Made by a program: the position numbers and the translations under genes. From the NCBI RefSeq assembly GCF_023897015.1, contig NZ_JAMHFY010000035.1, forward strand, positions 1-46,280: a stretch of DNA of 46,280 nt. Direction: 5' to 3'. The first letter of the stretch is position 1. Each line of letters begins with the position of its first letter. The notes under the pieces are model-generated. The model worked only from the letters and a program-made list of their open reading frames with translations. It searched no databases and was not told where the DNA came from. Shown here one piece after another: positions 7,757 to 17,320 of this stretch. The stretch comes from Desulfosporosinus nitroreducens (GTDB taxonomy: Bacteria > Bacillota > Desulfitobacteriia > Desulfitobacteriales > Desulfitobacteriaceae).

Positions 7757-8662
7757 ATGATGATAATTGAAACCATTCTGGATATTATTGGGAACACGCC
7801 AATGGTTAGTCTGAAAAAACTTACTGCGTTAAATATTTTCGCTAAGGCAGACTATCTAAACCCTGGTGGAAGTATTAAAGACAGAGTTGCCAAACATATG
7901 ATTGAACAGGCGGAAACTAGAGGGGTTTTGAAGTCCGGTATGACAATAATAGAACCTACTTCGGGTAATACGGGGATAGGCATTGCTTTAGTCGGTGTTC
8001 AAAAAGGATATAGGGTAGTCATTGTTATGCCGGAAAATATGAGCGATGAAAGAAAAAAGATTATTTTGGCATTAGGTGCAGAGCTAATCTTGACCAAAGC
8101 GGAAGAAAGTATTGGCGGATCAGTTTTGGAAGTTAAACGACAAAAAGAAAAAGATCCCAATATTTTTGTTCCTCAGCAGTTTGAAAATCCCGATAACCCT
8201 CAGATTCATTACCTTACGACAGCTACAGAAATCTGGGAACAAATGGAGGGCAAAGTGGATGTTTTCGTCTCTGGGCTGGGTAGCGGAGGAACTCTGGCAG
8301 GAGTGGGAAGATTTATTAAAGAAAGAAACCCAAAGGCTAAAATAATTGCAGTAGAACCTAAAAATGTTTCTGCACTACTGGGTCATGAGCCGGGATTACA
8401 TAAGATTCAAGGAATTGGTGACGGCTTCATCCCAAAAGTGCTCGATGTAAATCTAATTGATGAAGTAATTGAAGTTACAGACGATGACGCGATTAGTACC
8501 GCTAGAGACCTGGCCAGAGTTCAAGGTATACTGGTAGGGACTTCTTCAGGCGCCAATGTTTGGGCTTCTATCAAAATGGCTCAAAAGTTTGGCGCGGATA
8601 AAAACATAGTGACTGTTTTGCCTGACAGAGTTGAAAGATATTTTAGTACCTCGCTGATATAA
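7757..8662 (+). CDS. cysK: Cysteine synthase / O-acetylserine sulfhydrylase family
   Basis: The 301-residue PLP enzyme of fold type II begins IIGNTPMVSLKKL. The Schiff-base lysine is in NPGGSIKDR (about residue 41), followed by the substrate loop PTSGNTGIG and the phosphate loop SGLGSGGTLAGVGRF, with SSGAN near the C-terminus. It would make cysteine from O-acetylserine and sulfide in the cytosol. ATG at 7757 is chosen; ATG at 7760 has better spacing from GAAGGAG and is equally likely. It stands alone between hairpins. Related enzymes such as cystathionine beta-synthase-like proteins cannot be excluded. Confidence 0.85.
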   Translation: MMIIETILDIIGNTPMVSLKKLTALNIFAKADYLNPGGSIKDRVAKHMIEQAETRGVLKSGMTIIEPTSGNTGIGIALVGVQKGYRVVIVMPENMSDERKKIILALGAELILTKAEESIGGSVLEVKRQKEKDPNIFVPQQFENPDNPQIHYLTTATEIWEQMEGKVDVFVSGLGSGGTLAGVGRFIKERNPKAKIIAVEPKNVSALLGHEPGLHKIQGIGDGFIPKVLDVNLIDEVIEVTDDDAISTARDLARVQGILVGTSSGANVWASIKMAQKFGADKNIVTVLPDRVERYFSTSLI

Positions 8663-8742
8663 AATCCTTAAGAATCTTTATTCACGCTAGAATCTTGCAG
8701 TTCTCCATTTCTAGGGAGAGCAGTCTATTATGTTCGAAATCG

Positions 8743-8780
8743 AAAGCCGGGAATTGATTTAGCTCCAATTCCCGGCTTTT
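8743..8780 (+). terminator. Rho-independent terminator after cysK
   Basis: The stem AAAGCCGGGAATTG / CAATTCCCGGCTTTT has a 9-nt loop and ends in TTTT. Confidence 0.8.
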
Positions 8781-8832
8781 AGTTCCCTTTGACAAGAACA
8801 TATGTTTCATATTATAGTATTATTGTCAGGGG

Positions 8833-10143
8833 GTGTTGATCATAGATGTTTATAATAAGCTTACAGTCTTGTCTGATTCAGCTAAATATGATGTGGCTTG
8901 CACCTCTAGCGGTGTAGATAGAAAAGGGAAATTTGGCAGTATCGGAAGTGCGGCGAAAGCGGGTATATGTCACAGCTTTTCTGCTGATGGACGGTGCATA
9001 TCTCTATTGAAAGTACTCATGACCAATGTCTGCATCTTTGATTGCAAATACTGTGTCAATCGCGTGTCAAATGATATTGAAAGAGTGGCATTTACACCTC
9101 ATGAACTAGCAGAACTTACGATTAATTTCTACCGCAGAAATTACATTGAGGGATTATTTCTAAGCTCTGGAGTGATTAAAAGTCCCAATCATACGACGGA
9201 ACAATTAATTAAAGCTCTAGAATTATTACGCAGTGTTTACCATTTCAACGGCTATATTCATGTCAAGGCTATTCCTGGAGCAGATAGCGAGCTTATAACA
9301 CGCTTAGGACTTTTAGCCGATCGGATGAGTATTAACATTGAGTTGCCTTCTCAGGAGAGTTTGACGCTGTTAGCTCCTAACAAGACAAAGGAATCAATCT
9401 TGCGTCCGATGGGACTAATTACTGCTAAGATCCAGGAAAACTGTACAGATCTTGTGAAATACCGACATGCTTCCAAATTTGTGCCCGCTGGTCAGAGCAC
9501 ACAGCTTATTGTGGGGGCAACTCCCGATACTGACCATAAAATTTTAACACTCACTGAAGGGCTGTACAAAAAATACCATCTTAAAAGGGTTTTTTTCTCT
9601 GCTTACATGCCAGTCGCAGAGAATTCATTATTGCCTTCTATGGATACAAAACCGCCTCTCCTGCGAGAGCATCGGCTTTACCAAGCTGATTGGCTGCTGC
9701 GGTTCTACGGTTTTGAAGCTAAAGAGCTGCTTGATGAGCAAAATCCCAATTTCAATTTGCAAGTAGATCCCAAGTGCAATTGGGCTCTCAATCATCTGGA
9801 GAAATTTCCGTTAGAGATTAATAAGGCACCTTTTGAGATGCTGTTACGAGTACCGGGAATCGGCGTGACCAGCGCCCAGCGAATTCTTATGGCCAGGAGA
9901 AATAGTCCCATTGATTTTTCGGGTCTTAAAAAGATTGGTGTTGTACTGAAACGTGCGCAGTATTTTATAACCTGTAAGGGAAAGATTATGGACGGTCTGA
10001 AAGTGACTTCTGATGGAACTATTAGAGCGTTGATGGCCGATCAGTATAAGCTCCCGTCACCATACCCTGAGCAACTATCATTTTTTAACGAACCTTTCAT
10101 TACTAGGGAGGATGTGCAACAATGCTTGACGGGACAGATTTGA
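8833..10143 (+). CDS. Putative DNA modification/repair radical SAM protein
   Basis: The 436-residue protein has the radical SAM cluster motif NVCIFDCKYC (Cys67, Cys71, Cys74) in the N-terminal third. Near residues 335-365 it has a helix-hairpin-helix, APFEMLLRVPGIGVTSAQRILMARR, which suggests DNA contact. This matches the TIGR03916 / COG4277 family, paired in many bacteria with a DUF4130 protein, as here: the next ATG lies inside this gene. The start is GTG at 8833 (or TTG at 8836) after CAGGGGG. The substrate is unknown. Spore photoproduct lyase is a distant radical SAM DNA repair enzyme, but this is a different family. Confidence 0.85.
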   Translation: MLIIDVYNKLTVLSDSAKYDVACTSSGVDRKGKFGSIGSAAKAGICHSFSADGRCISLLKVLMTNVCIFDCKYCVNRVSNDIERVAFTPHELAELTINFYRRNYIEGLFLSSGVIKSPNHTTEQLIKALELLRSVYHFNGYIHVKAIPGADSELITRLGLLADRMSINIELPSQESLTLLAPNKTKESILRPMGLITAKIQENCTDLVKYRHASKFVPAGQSTQLIVGATPDTDHKILTLTEGLYKKYHLKRVFFSAYMPVAENSLLPSMDTKPPLLREHRLYQADWLLRFYGFEAKELLDEQNPNFNLQVDPKCNWALNHLEKFPLEINKAPFEMLLRVPGIGVTSAQRILMARRNSPIDFSGLKKIGVVLKRAQYFITCKGKIMDGLKVTSDGTIRALMADQYKLPSPYPEQLSFFNEPFITREDVQQCLTGQI

Positions 10144-11009
10144 TATATGCTTATGACGGTAGCTTTGAGGGACTAATGTGTTGCGTCTTTGAAAGCTACC
10201 AGCGAAAGGAAATTCCCAGCGTCATTAGACCCCCTAGTGTTCAAGAGACTCTTTTTGATACGGCGAAATGGATTGAAACAGACGAACAGAAGGCAGACAG
10301 GGTTTATAACTCGATTCCTATGAAGATATCTCCTCAAGCCCAGGAGTTCGTGAAACTGGGTTTTTTAACATGTGATCCCCACAAAGAAATGCTAATCTTT
10401 CGCTTCTTGCGTTTGGGGTTTAAGCATGGAGGCAAGGTTATGATGATGCTCACCGATGATACGGTTTGTTCCCTCCAAAAAGCAGTACGCCACTTGACGT
10501 CAGAATCTCATAAGTTCAAAGGCTTTGTGCGCTTTTCCGTCTACGGTGAAGTACTTATAGCGGTAATTGAACCCAAAAACTATGTTCTTCCCCTTTTGTC
10601 ACCGCATTTCTGTGATCGTTACCGTAACGAAAGGTTTATGATTTATGATAAAACCCATGGGATGGCCTTGATTTTTCAATCACAAAAAGCAGAGCTGATT
10701 TTTGTCGAAGAGTTAACCTTGCCGGATGTTGATTCGGCAGAGCTTGAATACCGTCGTTTATGGAAACAATTCTACAAAACGATTGCCATTGAAGGCAGGA
10801 ATAACCCCCGGTGTCGAATGACTTTTATGCCGAAGCGTTATTGGAGTCAAATGACCGAATTTGACGAAATTGTTGGGTTAGCACAATGGCAAGTGGCGGA
10901 AACAGGAGCAAAAGAACCACAAACTTCACTTTGCACTCTGGATGCTCGATCTACCTATAAAATTAGCCCGGATTATAAGGTCACAAAAAAAGATTTATTT
11001 CATGTTTAA
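10122..11009 (+). CDS. DUF4130 putative DNA metabolism protein
   Basis: The 295-residue protein starts MLDGTDLIYAYDGSFEGLMCCVFESYQRKEIPSVI and ends in a region with RNNPRCRMTFMPKRYWSQMTEF. Both are hallmarks of the TIGR03915/DUF4130 family, which is co-inherited with the upstream radical SAM family. The gene overlaps that gene by 22 bases in another frame, so the pair is surely one operon. Some relatives are fused to a uracil-DNA-glycosylase domain; no such domain is visible here. The function is inferred only from the pairing. Confidence 0.85.
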   Translation: MLDGTDLIYAYDGSFEGLMCCVFESYQRKEIPSVIRPPSVQETLFDTAKWIETDEQKADRVYNSIPMKISPQAQEFVKLGFLTCDPHKEMLIFRFLRLGFKHGGKVMMMLTDDTVCSLQKAVRHLTSESHKFKGFVRFSVYGEVLIAVIEPKNYVLPLLSPHFCDRYRNERFMIYDKTHGMALIFQSQKAELIFVEELTLPDVDSAELEYRRLWKQFYKTIAIEGRNNPRCRMTFMPKRYWSQMTEFDEIVGLAQWQVAETGAKEPQTSLCTLDARSTYKISPDYKVTKKDLFHV

Positions 11010-11186
11010 TCGCTCAAAAGAACACCTTGCACGTTTTTAATGTGTTAAGGTTTTTTGTTTGCCAAAAATCCTTGAAGACGAGGGGATAAGTGAAAAAATT
11101 GGCAAATTAATTCCTGACCAAAACAAGGAATTTAACGAGTTTTGGCGAAATTATAAACTAAAGTATTTTTAAGGGGTTTAAGTTAA

Positions 11187-12368
11187 ATGAAAAGGATTAA
11201 CTCTCTGCATAAAACAACCTTAATCAGCATTATCGGAGTCTTCCTGTTAGTTGCGTCATCGATGCCTGCGCGGGCAGACAACTTACAGCAGCAATTAAAT
11301 CAGTCTCAACAACAAGCCAATCAGTTAAATGGGGTTTTGAAGGCTCAAAAAGAAAAAGTTGCCGGTGCAACGACAGAGGTTATGGCCTTAAAACAATCCG
11401 TTGAGGTTTTAAATGACAGTATCGATCGGGAACAGGCAAAACTCACGGAGGAACAAAAGAATCTTAAAGATCTGGAAGATCAACAAAAAAAATTAGAAAC
11501 TAAACGTCAGGAACACATTAAAGCTTTGGGACAAGTCTTAAGAAGTAACTACGAAGATGGAATGACTACATATCTGGCTGTCTTGTTTGAAGCCACCAGC
11601 TTATCGGATTTTATCGATCGGGCAGACAAGATTCAGATGATTGTCAGTAATCACGGTAAGCTTCAAGAGGAAATTATTAAGTTGAAAGAGTCCATGAATA
11701 GTCAAATGGGACTAATCGAAGAAAAAAAGGTAGCCATTCAGGCTTCAATTGAGGGTAAGACTGAAACACAGCAGGCTGTACAACAAGTTCTATCTAAGCA
11801 GCAAGCGGTACTTGATCAATTGAGCAAAGAAGAAAAAGCAGCCCTTAATGCTTCCTTATCGGCTAAAGCAAAGGTTAACCGAATACAACAATTAATTGAA
11901 CAGGAAAAACTTGAAGCTGAGTATGCAGAAAAAGAGAAGAACTCCCCGGGAACATCATCGGGCGGAGGGGGAGTCGCTGGTACTGTCACTGTTTCGGGCG
12001 GAGCAAAACAAGTACTAAACTATGCTTCTCAATTTTTAGGAATAAAGTATGTTTGGGGCGGAACGACCCCCTCACCGGGTTTTGATTGTTCGGGATATGT
12101 GCAATATGTATACCGTAATAGTGGCATATCACTGAGTAGAACTTCAGAACAACAGTTTAAAAATGGAGTTTCGATTTCGCGATCAGATCTAAAACCAGGC
12201 GATTTAGTGTTTTTTGCCACATATTCTTCGGGAGCTTCCCACGTTGGAATTTACGTTGGAAATAACACGATGATACATTCGTCTTCTGGCGGGGTTTCCT
12301 ACGATGACATGACTAGTTCTTATTGGGCAAAACGTTATCTTGGAGCTCGGCGTGTTATCGCTCCTTAA
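11187..12368 (+). CDS. Secreted NlpC/P60 peptidoglycan endopeptidase with coiled coil
   Basis: The 393-residue precursor has a signal peptide (basic MKRINSLHK, hydrophobic core, cleavage near PARA-DN). A long Q/K/E-rich coiled coil follows (about residues 35-250), then a Gly/Ser linker (SSGGGGVAG). The C-terminal NlpC/P60 domain has catalytic Cys301 in FDCSGYV, His352 in SHVGIYV and a polar third residue, His364, in MIHSS. Such enzymes cleave D-Glu-meso-DAP bonds in the cell wall during growth or spore germination, and the coiled coil usually controls activity. It is a single-gene unit with its own hairpin downstream. Confidence 0.92.
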   Translation: MKRINSLHKTTLISIIGVFLLVASSMPARADNLQQQLNQSQQQANQLNGVLKAQKEKVAGATTEVMALKQSVEVLNDSIDREQAKLTEEQKNLKDLEDQQKKLETKRQEHIKALGQVLRSNYEDGMTTYLAVLFEATSLSDFIDRADKIQMIVSNHGKLQEEIIKLKESMNSQMGLIEEKKVAIQASIEGKTETQQAVQQVLSKQQAVLDQLSKEEKAALNASLSAKAKVNRIQQLIEQEKLEAEYAEKEKNSPGTSSGGGGVAGTVTVSGGAKQVLNYASQFLGIKYVWGGTTPSPGFDCSGYVQYVYRNSGISLSRTSEQQFKNGVSISRSDLKPGDLVFFATYSSGASHVGIYVGNNTMIHSSSGGVSYDDMTSSYWAKRYLGARRVIAP

Positions 12369-12426
12369 CAATTAAATCAACTTTGGAGGTTTATATTTGA
12401 ATGGGCTCAACTTATAGTACTTGAAG

Positions 12427-12475
12427 GAAGGCGTTTCCTGCGTGATATTGTATCAGCAGGATCGCTTTCTTTTTA
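12427..12475 (+). terminator. Hairpin terminator after the NlpC/P60 gene
   Basis: TTCCTGC pairs with GCAGGA around a loop that itself contains TGATA/TATCA, flanked by weaker AAGGCG/CGCTTT pairing. TTTCTTTTTATC follows. The remainder of 12369-12747 holds only the buk promoter. Confidence 0.6.
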
Positions 12476-12684
12476 TCTTGAATTAGAGAGATAACTATAA
12501 AAACAAGGCACTCTTCTGTCTAGGAAAGAATAATTGTCGTTACTTGAAAGTATTCATTCGAGTAATTGTATTGTATTGATTGGATTCGAAGATAATATTT
12601 ATATTTAAGTAATCGACGCAGGTTTTGTGTTAATTTTAGTTTAACCTGTATTTGTTATAAGGGTTAATTGACGTTCCCATTTTA

Positions 12685-12693
12685 TGATATAAT
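12685..12693 (+). promoter_or_regulatory. Extended -10 promoter of the buk operon
   Basis: TGATATAAT is a perfect extended -10. A TTGACG at 12668 is only 14 bases upstream of the hexamer, so the extended -10 probably carries the recognition. Transcription would begin near 12700, about 45 bases before the buk start. Confidence 0.5.
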
Positions 12694-12747
12694 TAAGCAG
12701 TTTATTTTAGATATATCGACAAATGGATTTAAATAGGAGGATGATTC

Positions 12748-13809
12748 TTGAGAGTACTTGCTATAAATCCGGGGTCAACATCCACGAAAATCGCAGTTTA
12801 TGAGAATTATACTTGTCTTTGGAAATATGGAATTGACCACCCTACCAGTGAGATCCAAACATTCTCACACGTAAGTGATCAATATGAATATCGAATCGAG
12901 CACATTTTAAAATTATTAAAAGAAAAAGGAATTCCATTGGAATCGTTTGATGGAATAGTTGGCCGAGGAGGTATGCTGAACCCGCTTGTTGGAGGCACTT
13001 ACTTAGTTGATCAATATCTTGTTGATAGCTTAAAAAATGCGACTAGAGGAGAGCATGCCTCTAATTTAGGTGGTATTATTGCTTTTCACTTGGGACAGAG
13101 GATTAATGTCCCTGTCTATATAGTAGATCCCGTTTCCGTTGATGAAATGGAGCCGGTAGCCAGGCTTTCAGGATTTCCGGAGTTAGCTCGGTTAAGCCAA
13201 TCTCATGCTTTAAATATGAAGGCCGTCGCTCGTAAGGCCGCTTGTATGCTGGGAAAAGCTTATCATGAGGTGAATCTGATTGTTGCCCATTTAGGCGGAG
13301 GAATTTCTGTATCACCCCATCGAAAAGGAAAAATGGTTGATGTGAATAATGCCAATAATGAAGGACCGTATTCTGTTGAACGGTGTGGAACCTTGCCTTG
13401 TTCTCAACTAGTCAAACTATGCTATTCAGGAAAGTATTCGGAAAAGGAAATGAACACAAAAATCCTTAAAGAAGGCGGTTTGTTCGCCTATCTTGGTACA
13501 AAAGATGCTCGAGAAGCTGAGAAACGTATGCATGAAGGAGACTCGTATGCCAAGCTGGTATTAGATGGCTTATGTTATCAAGTTGCTAAAGAAATCGGTG
13601 CAATGGCCACGGTGCTGGCGGGTGAGGTTGATCAAATCGTCTTAACTGGCGGGCTTGCTTATTCAGAGTTCATCACTCGAGAAATCATTCGAAGAGTATC
13701 CTTTATTTCCTCAGTTACAGTGATCCCTGGAGAAGAGGAAATGGAAGCCTTAGCTCTTGGTGCGTTGCGAGTCCTAAATGGCGAAGAACAAGCATTAACT
13801 TATAAATGA
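12748..13809 (+). CDS. buk: Butyrate / branched-chain acid kinase
   Basis: The 353-residue ASKHA-fold acyl kinase starts RVLAINPGSTSTKIAVY, the N-terminal phosphate loop. It has FDGIVGRGG, LIVAHLGGGISVSPH and a C-terminal DQIVLTGGLAYSE, all matching butyrate kinase rather than acetate kinase. It makes ATP from an acyl-phosphate. TTG at 12748 follows AGGAGG. With ptb and iorAB downstream it would recover ATP from acyl-CoA thioesters derived from amino acids (isobutyryl-, isovaleryl- or arylacetyl-CoA), so the true substrate may not be butyrate. Confidence 0.93.
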   Translation: MRVLAINPGSTSTKIAVYENYTCLWKYGIDHPTSEIQTFSHVSDQYEYRIEHILKLLKEKGIPLESFDGIVGRGGMLNPLVGGTYLVDQYLVDSLKNATRGEHASNLGGIIAFHLGQRINVPVYIVDPVSVDEMEPVARLSGFPELARLSQSHALNMKAVARKAACMLGKAYHEVNLIVAHLGGGISVSPHRKGKMVDVNNANNEGPYSVERCGTLPCSQLVKLCYSGKYSEKEMNTKILKEGGLFAYLGTKDAREAEKRMHEGDSYAKLVLDGLCYQVAKEIGAMATVLAGEVDQIVLTGGLAYSEFITREIIRRVSFISSVTVIPGEEEMEALALGALRVLNGEEQALTYK

Positions 13810-13945
13810 AACTTACTTCAGGCGGAGTTTAGCTGAACTTATCTAGGGACTTAGCGCCACTTATCCCCTGACGGCCATGGACGACTGAGTGTCGCTGTAG
13901 CCATCGGATAAATTATTAAAGGGTAATGAAAATGGGGTGTATAGA

Positions 13946-14854
13946 ATGCGCTTTAGCGGGTTTGATGCTTTATTCGACAGAGCAAAGAGTTTAGGTAAGG
14001 CAAAGGTTGCCGTAGCTGCGGCCGCAGATAAAGAAGTCATGGAAGCTATCAAATTAGCGGTGAGAGAAGAACTAATTACTCCTGTTCTGATTGGCGATGT
14101 TGAACAAATCAAACAACTGGCGGTTGAAATCAAATTCAGCTTGGAAAGTGTCGAGTTGATTGATGAGCCAAATGCATTGGAGGCGGCAAACAAGGCAGTT
14201 GACATCATTGTTGATGGAGAAGCACATTTCTTGATGAAGGGGCTTATCAACAGTTCGGATTTTTTACGCGCTGTGCTTCGCTCAGAACGAGGACTTCGAA
14301 CTGGGCGTTTACTTAGTCACTTGGCAGCGTTTCAAGTTCCTGGGTTTTCACGGTTATTGTTTGTTACCGACGGAGGAATGAATATCGCGCCTAGCTTAGC
14401 TCAGAAGAAGGAGATATTAGAAAATAGCCTATTATACTTGCAAGGTATTGGAATGGATTTGGTGAATGTAATTCTTTTGGCTGCCAATGAGATGGTGGAT
14501 TCAAAAATGCCAGCGACAATGGATGCTCAGGCACTAGCTGACATGAGTCGAGCTGGAAAATTTCCAGGGGCAATTGTAGAAGGTCCGTTGGCTCTCGATG
14601 GAGCAGTAAGCGCAGTTGCCTTGAAACACAAAGGAATTAGCAGTCAGATTAATGGCGAGGTGGATTTGTTCTTGACTCCTACTATAGAAGTGGGAAATGT
14701 ATTAGGAAAATCGATGGTTTATTTTGCCGGGGCGACTATGGCAGGGATTATACTTGGAGCTCAGGTTCCTATTGTACTGACATCGAGGAGTGACACTCCA
14801 AGAAGCAAGTTTATGGCCTTGACTATGGCTGCTTTAAGTCGAACAATACCCTAA
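13946..14854 (+). CDS. ptb: Phosphate butyryltransferase
   Basis: The 302-residue protein shows DKEVMEAIKLAVREELITPVLIGD, GEAHFLMKGLINSSDFLRAVL, RLLFVTDGGMNIAPSLAQK and IVEGPLALDGAVS, the pattern of Ptb in the Pta/Ptb family. It exchanges CoA for phosphate, giving the acyl-phosphate used by the upstream kinase. ATG at 13946 has GGGGTG upstream; an in-frame GTG at 13937 overlaps this site. It is separated from buk by 136 bases without a clear terminator. Confidence 0.93.
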   Translation: MRFSGFDALFDRAKSLGKAKVAVAAAADKEVMEAIKLAVREELITPVLIGDVEQIKQLAVEIKFSLESVELIDEPNALEAANKAVDIIVDGEAHFLMKGLINSSDFLRAVLRSERGLRTGRLLSHLAAFQVPGFSRLLFVTDGGMNIAPSLAQKKEILENSLLYLQGIGMDLVNVILLAANEMVDSKMPATMDAQALADMSRAGKFPGAIVEGPLALDGAVSAVALKHKGISSQINGEVDLFLTPTIEVGNVLGKSMVYFAGATMAGIILGAQVPIVLTSRSDTPRSKFMALTMAALSRTIP

Positions 14855-14983
14855 ATTGAACCATTATCTTATTGAGATAATCTGGCCTCTTACATTTTTT
14901 TGTTATCTGAGTTAAAATGCTTACATGGACAAGGTTTAGTAAAATTTTGATCATTTCCACTAAGGGGGGAGACTAGAGAAGGC

Positions 14984-16720
14984 ATGAAAACATTAATGAC
15001 AGGCAATGAGGCAATTGCTCGGGGTGTCTACGAATATGGTGTCAGCGTTGCTGCAGCCTATCCTGGTACACCAAGCACGGAAATCCTCGAAAATATTGCA
15101 AAATACCCAGAAGTTTACAGTCAGTGGTCGCCAAATGAAAAAGTAGCGATGGAAGTAGGAATTGGGGCAGCTATTGCCGGCGCTCGCGCCATTGTTGCCA
15201 TGAAGATGGTTGGTGTTAATGTAGCCGCTGATCCGCTTTTTACAGTGGCTTATACAGGAACGCGCGCTGGCTTAGTATTGGTATCAGCTGATGATCCTGG
15301 AATGCACTCCTCACAAAACGAGCAGGACAATAGACTATACGCGGCGTTTGCCAAGATACCTTTGTTAGAACCCTCGAACTCCCAGGAGGCTAAGGACATG
15401 GTTGGCTTAGCGATGGATATTTCCGAAGCCTTTGATACTCCGGTTATGATCCGGATTACAACTCGCATAGCTCATTCCCAAAGTCTAGTAGAGCTGAACG
15501 ATCCTCTAGAACGACAGGTAAAAACCTTTGAACGGAACCCACGTAAATACGTCATGCTTCCGGCAAATGGACGCGCACGACGTTTAGTGGTCGAAGAAAG
15601 GATGCATAAACTAGCAGACTATACCGAAACGGTGGCCGTCAATTATATGGAACTGCAAGACCCGACTATTGGTATCATCACTTCGGGAATTTCTTATCAA
15701 TATGTCAAAGAAGCTCTTCCCACGGCGTCCATCCTCAAATTAGGATTAACTAATCCCTTACCGTCAGGCTTAATCAAAGAGTTTGCTGCAAAGGTAGATA
15801 AGCTTTATGTTGTCGAGGAATTAGAGCCTTATATGGAAAAGGAAGTCCGTCTTTTAGGAATCAATGTTATAGGGAAAGAACTCTTCCCTCCTTATGGTGA
15901 ACTCTCCGTTCGTATGGTATCAGAAAAGATCAGCGGCCAACCCGGGATAACGGTGGCCCCTGCTTTTGACTCTCCGATTCGTCCACCTGTCATGTGCCCC
16001 GGTTGCCCACACCGAGGAATATTTTTTACCCTGAAACAACTTAAACTCATTGTTTCCGGTGATATTGGCTGTTACACTCTGGGAGCCATGGCTCCACTTG
16101 AAGCCATGGATACTACTATCTGCATGGGGGCTTCAATATCTGCAGGCCTGGGAATGATTAAGGCCCATCCAGAAATGGCAGAAAATATGGTTGCTGTGAT
16201 TGGCGACTCAACTTTTCTGCACTCGGGCATTACCGGACTGATGGATGTAGTTTATAATGGAGCAAATCTAACTACTATTATACTGGACAACTCAATCACA
16301 GCCATGACAGGACACCAAGAAAACCCTTCTACAGGCAAGACTCTCATGGGTCAGCCAGCTCCTCAAGTTGACTTTGTTGCCTTATGTAAAGCCTTGGGAG
16401 TAAAGCGAATTACTGAGGTTGATCCTTTTGACTTGGCAAGAGTTAAGGAGACAATCAAGACCGAAGTTGCCGTTCCCGAACCCTCAGTGATCATTGCCCG
16501 ACGTCCATGTGCTCTTATTATCAAAAATACAGAAAAACCACTCCGAGTCCAAGACTGCAACGGTTGTAAAATGTGCTTAAAGTTAGGTTGTCCAGCAATC
16601 TCCTTTGATCAGGAAAACAAAACAGCCCAAGTTGACCAAGCCCAATGTACAGGGTGTGGAGTGTGTATTAATGTCTGTAAATTTAATGCCTTGCGAAAGG
16701 CGGGTGATGATAATGCCTAA
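14984..16720 (+). CDS. iorA: Indolepyruvate:ferredoxin oxidoreductase, alpha subunit
   Basis: The 578-residue protein begins with the pyrimidine-binding domain (TGNEAIARGVYEYGVSVAAAYPGTPSTEI). It continues through MCPGCPHRGIF and the TPP-binding GDSTFLHSGITG...DNSITAMTGHQENP. It ends with two ferredoxin clusters, CNGCKMCLKLGCP and CTGCGVCINVC. It oxidatively decarboxylates aryl-pyruvates to arylacetyl-CoA while reducing ferredoxin, anaerobically and in the cytosol. AAGGGGGGA precedes the ATG. It shares an operon with iorB and probably with buk-ptb; the 129-base gap contains only a weak hairpin. Here it probably links aromatic amino-acid oxidation to substrate-level phosphorylation. Confidence 0.95.
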   Translation: MKTLMTGNEAIARGVYEYGVSVAAAYPGTPSTEILENIAKYPEVYSQWSPNEKVAMEVGIGAAIAGARAIVAMKMVGVNVAADPLFTVAYTGTRAGLVLVSADDPGMHSSQNEQDNRLYAAFAKIPLLEPSNSQEAKDMVGLAMDISEAFDTPVMIRITTRIAHSQSLVELNDPLERQVKTFERNPRKYVMLPANGRARRLVVEERMHKLADYTETVAVNYMELQDPTIGIITSGISYQYVKEALPTASILKLGLTNPLPSGLIKEFAAKVDKLYVVEELEPYMEKEVRLLGINVIGKELFPPYGELSVRMVSEKISGQPGITVAPAFDSPIRPPVMCPGCPHRGIFFTLKQLKLIVSGDIGCYTLGAMAPLEAMDTTICMGASISAGLGMIKAHPEMAENMVAVIGDSTFLHSGITGLMDVVYNGANLTTIILDNSITAMTGHQENPSTGKTLMGQPAPQVDFVALCKALGVKRITEVDPFDLARVKETIKTEVAVPEPSVIIARRPCALIIKNTEKPLRVQDCNGCKMCLKLGCPAISFDQENKTAQVDQAQCTGCGVCINVCKFNALRKAGDDNA

Positions 16721-17294
16721 AATAATTAATGTTTTACTCGTGGGAGTCGGTGGCCAAGGAACAATTTTAGCCTCCAAAGTTTTAACTCATGTTGCTATTG
16801 CTGAGGGTTACGAAGTTAAAATGTCAGAGATCCACGGTATGGCCCAACGGGGTGGATCAGTAGTAACTCAAGTCCGAATGGGAGAAGGCGTCTACTCTCC
16901 GGTCATTGAACCGGGGGAAGCGGACTTCATCGTGGCCTTTGAGCAGTTAGAAGCTTATCGGTGGGCTCATTTCTTAAAAAGAGACGGCGTCATGATCGTT
17001 AATACTCAAAAAATTGTACCTTTAACAGTACTCATCGGAGCTACAACTTACCCCGAAAATATCCTTGATGACCTTAAAGAGCGAGTAGGCCGTTGTATCG
17101 GATTGGACGGATTAAAATTAGCTTCCGAAGCTGGCAATGCCAAAGCCACGAATGTTGTGCTGATGGGGGTCCTCTCTAAATACATGGATTTCCCAGAAGA
17201 TTCTTGGAGAAATGCCCTTGTGGAAAGAATCCCAGCTAAGCTGCTGGAATTAAATCAGAGAGCTTTTGCTTTTGGGGTTGCCGAGGCAAAGTAG
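16713..17294 (+). CDS. iorB: Indolepyruvate:ferredoxin oxidoreductase, beta subunit
   Basis: The 193-residue protein has NVLLVGVGGQGTILASKVL, MSEIHGMAQRGGSVVTQVRMG and NVVLMGVLSKYMDF, the gamma/beta-type domain of 2-oxoacid:ferredoxin oxidoreductases. ATG at 16713 overlaps the end of iorA by eight bases, indicating translational coupling. It forms the catalytic heteromer with IorA. The stop codon is UAG. In a pyrrolysine-using cell this would allow some read-through when tRNA-Pyl is made. Confidence 0.94.
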   Translation: MPKIINVLLVGVGGQGTILASKVLTHVAIAEGYEVKMSEIHGMAQRGGSVVTQVRMGEGVYSPVIEPGEADFIVAFEQLEAYRWAHFLKRDGVMIVNTQKIVPLTVLIGATTYPENILDDLKERVGRCIGLDGLKLASEAGNAKATNVVLMGVLSKYMDFPEDSWRNALVERIPAKLLELNQRAFAFGVAEAK

Positions 17295-17320
17295 GACTTA
17301 TTAAAAGAATAACAGTATTA

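Noticed and set aside
12630-12747. Sigma-54 (BkdR-type) control of buk-ptb-ior
   Set aside because: No -24/-12 element is present; an extended -10 for the vegetative sigma factor is visible instead.
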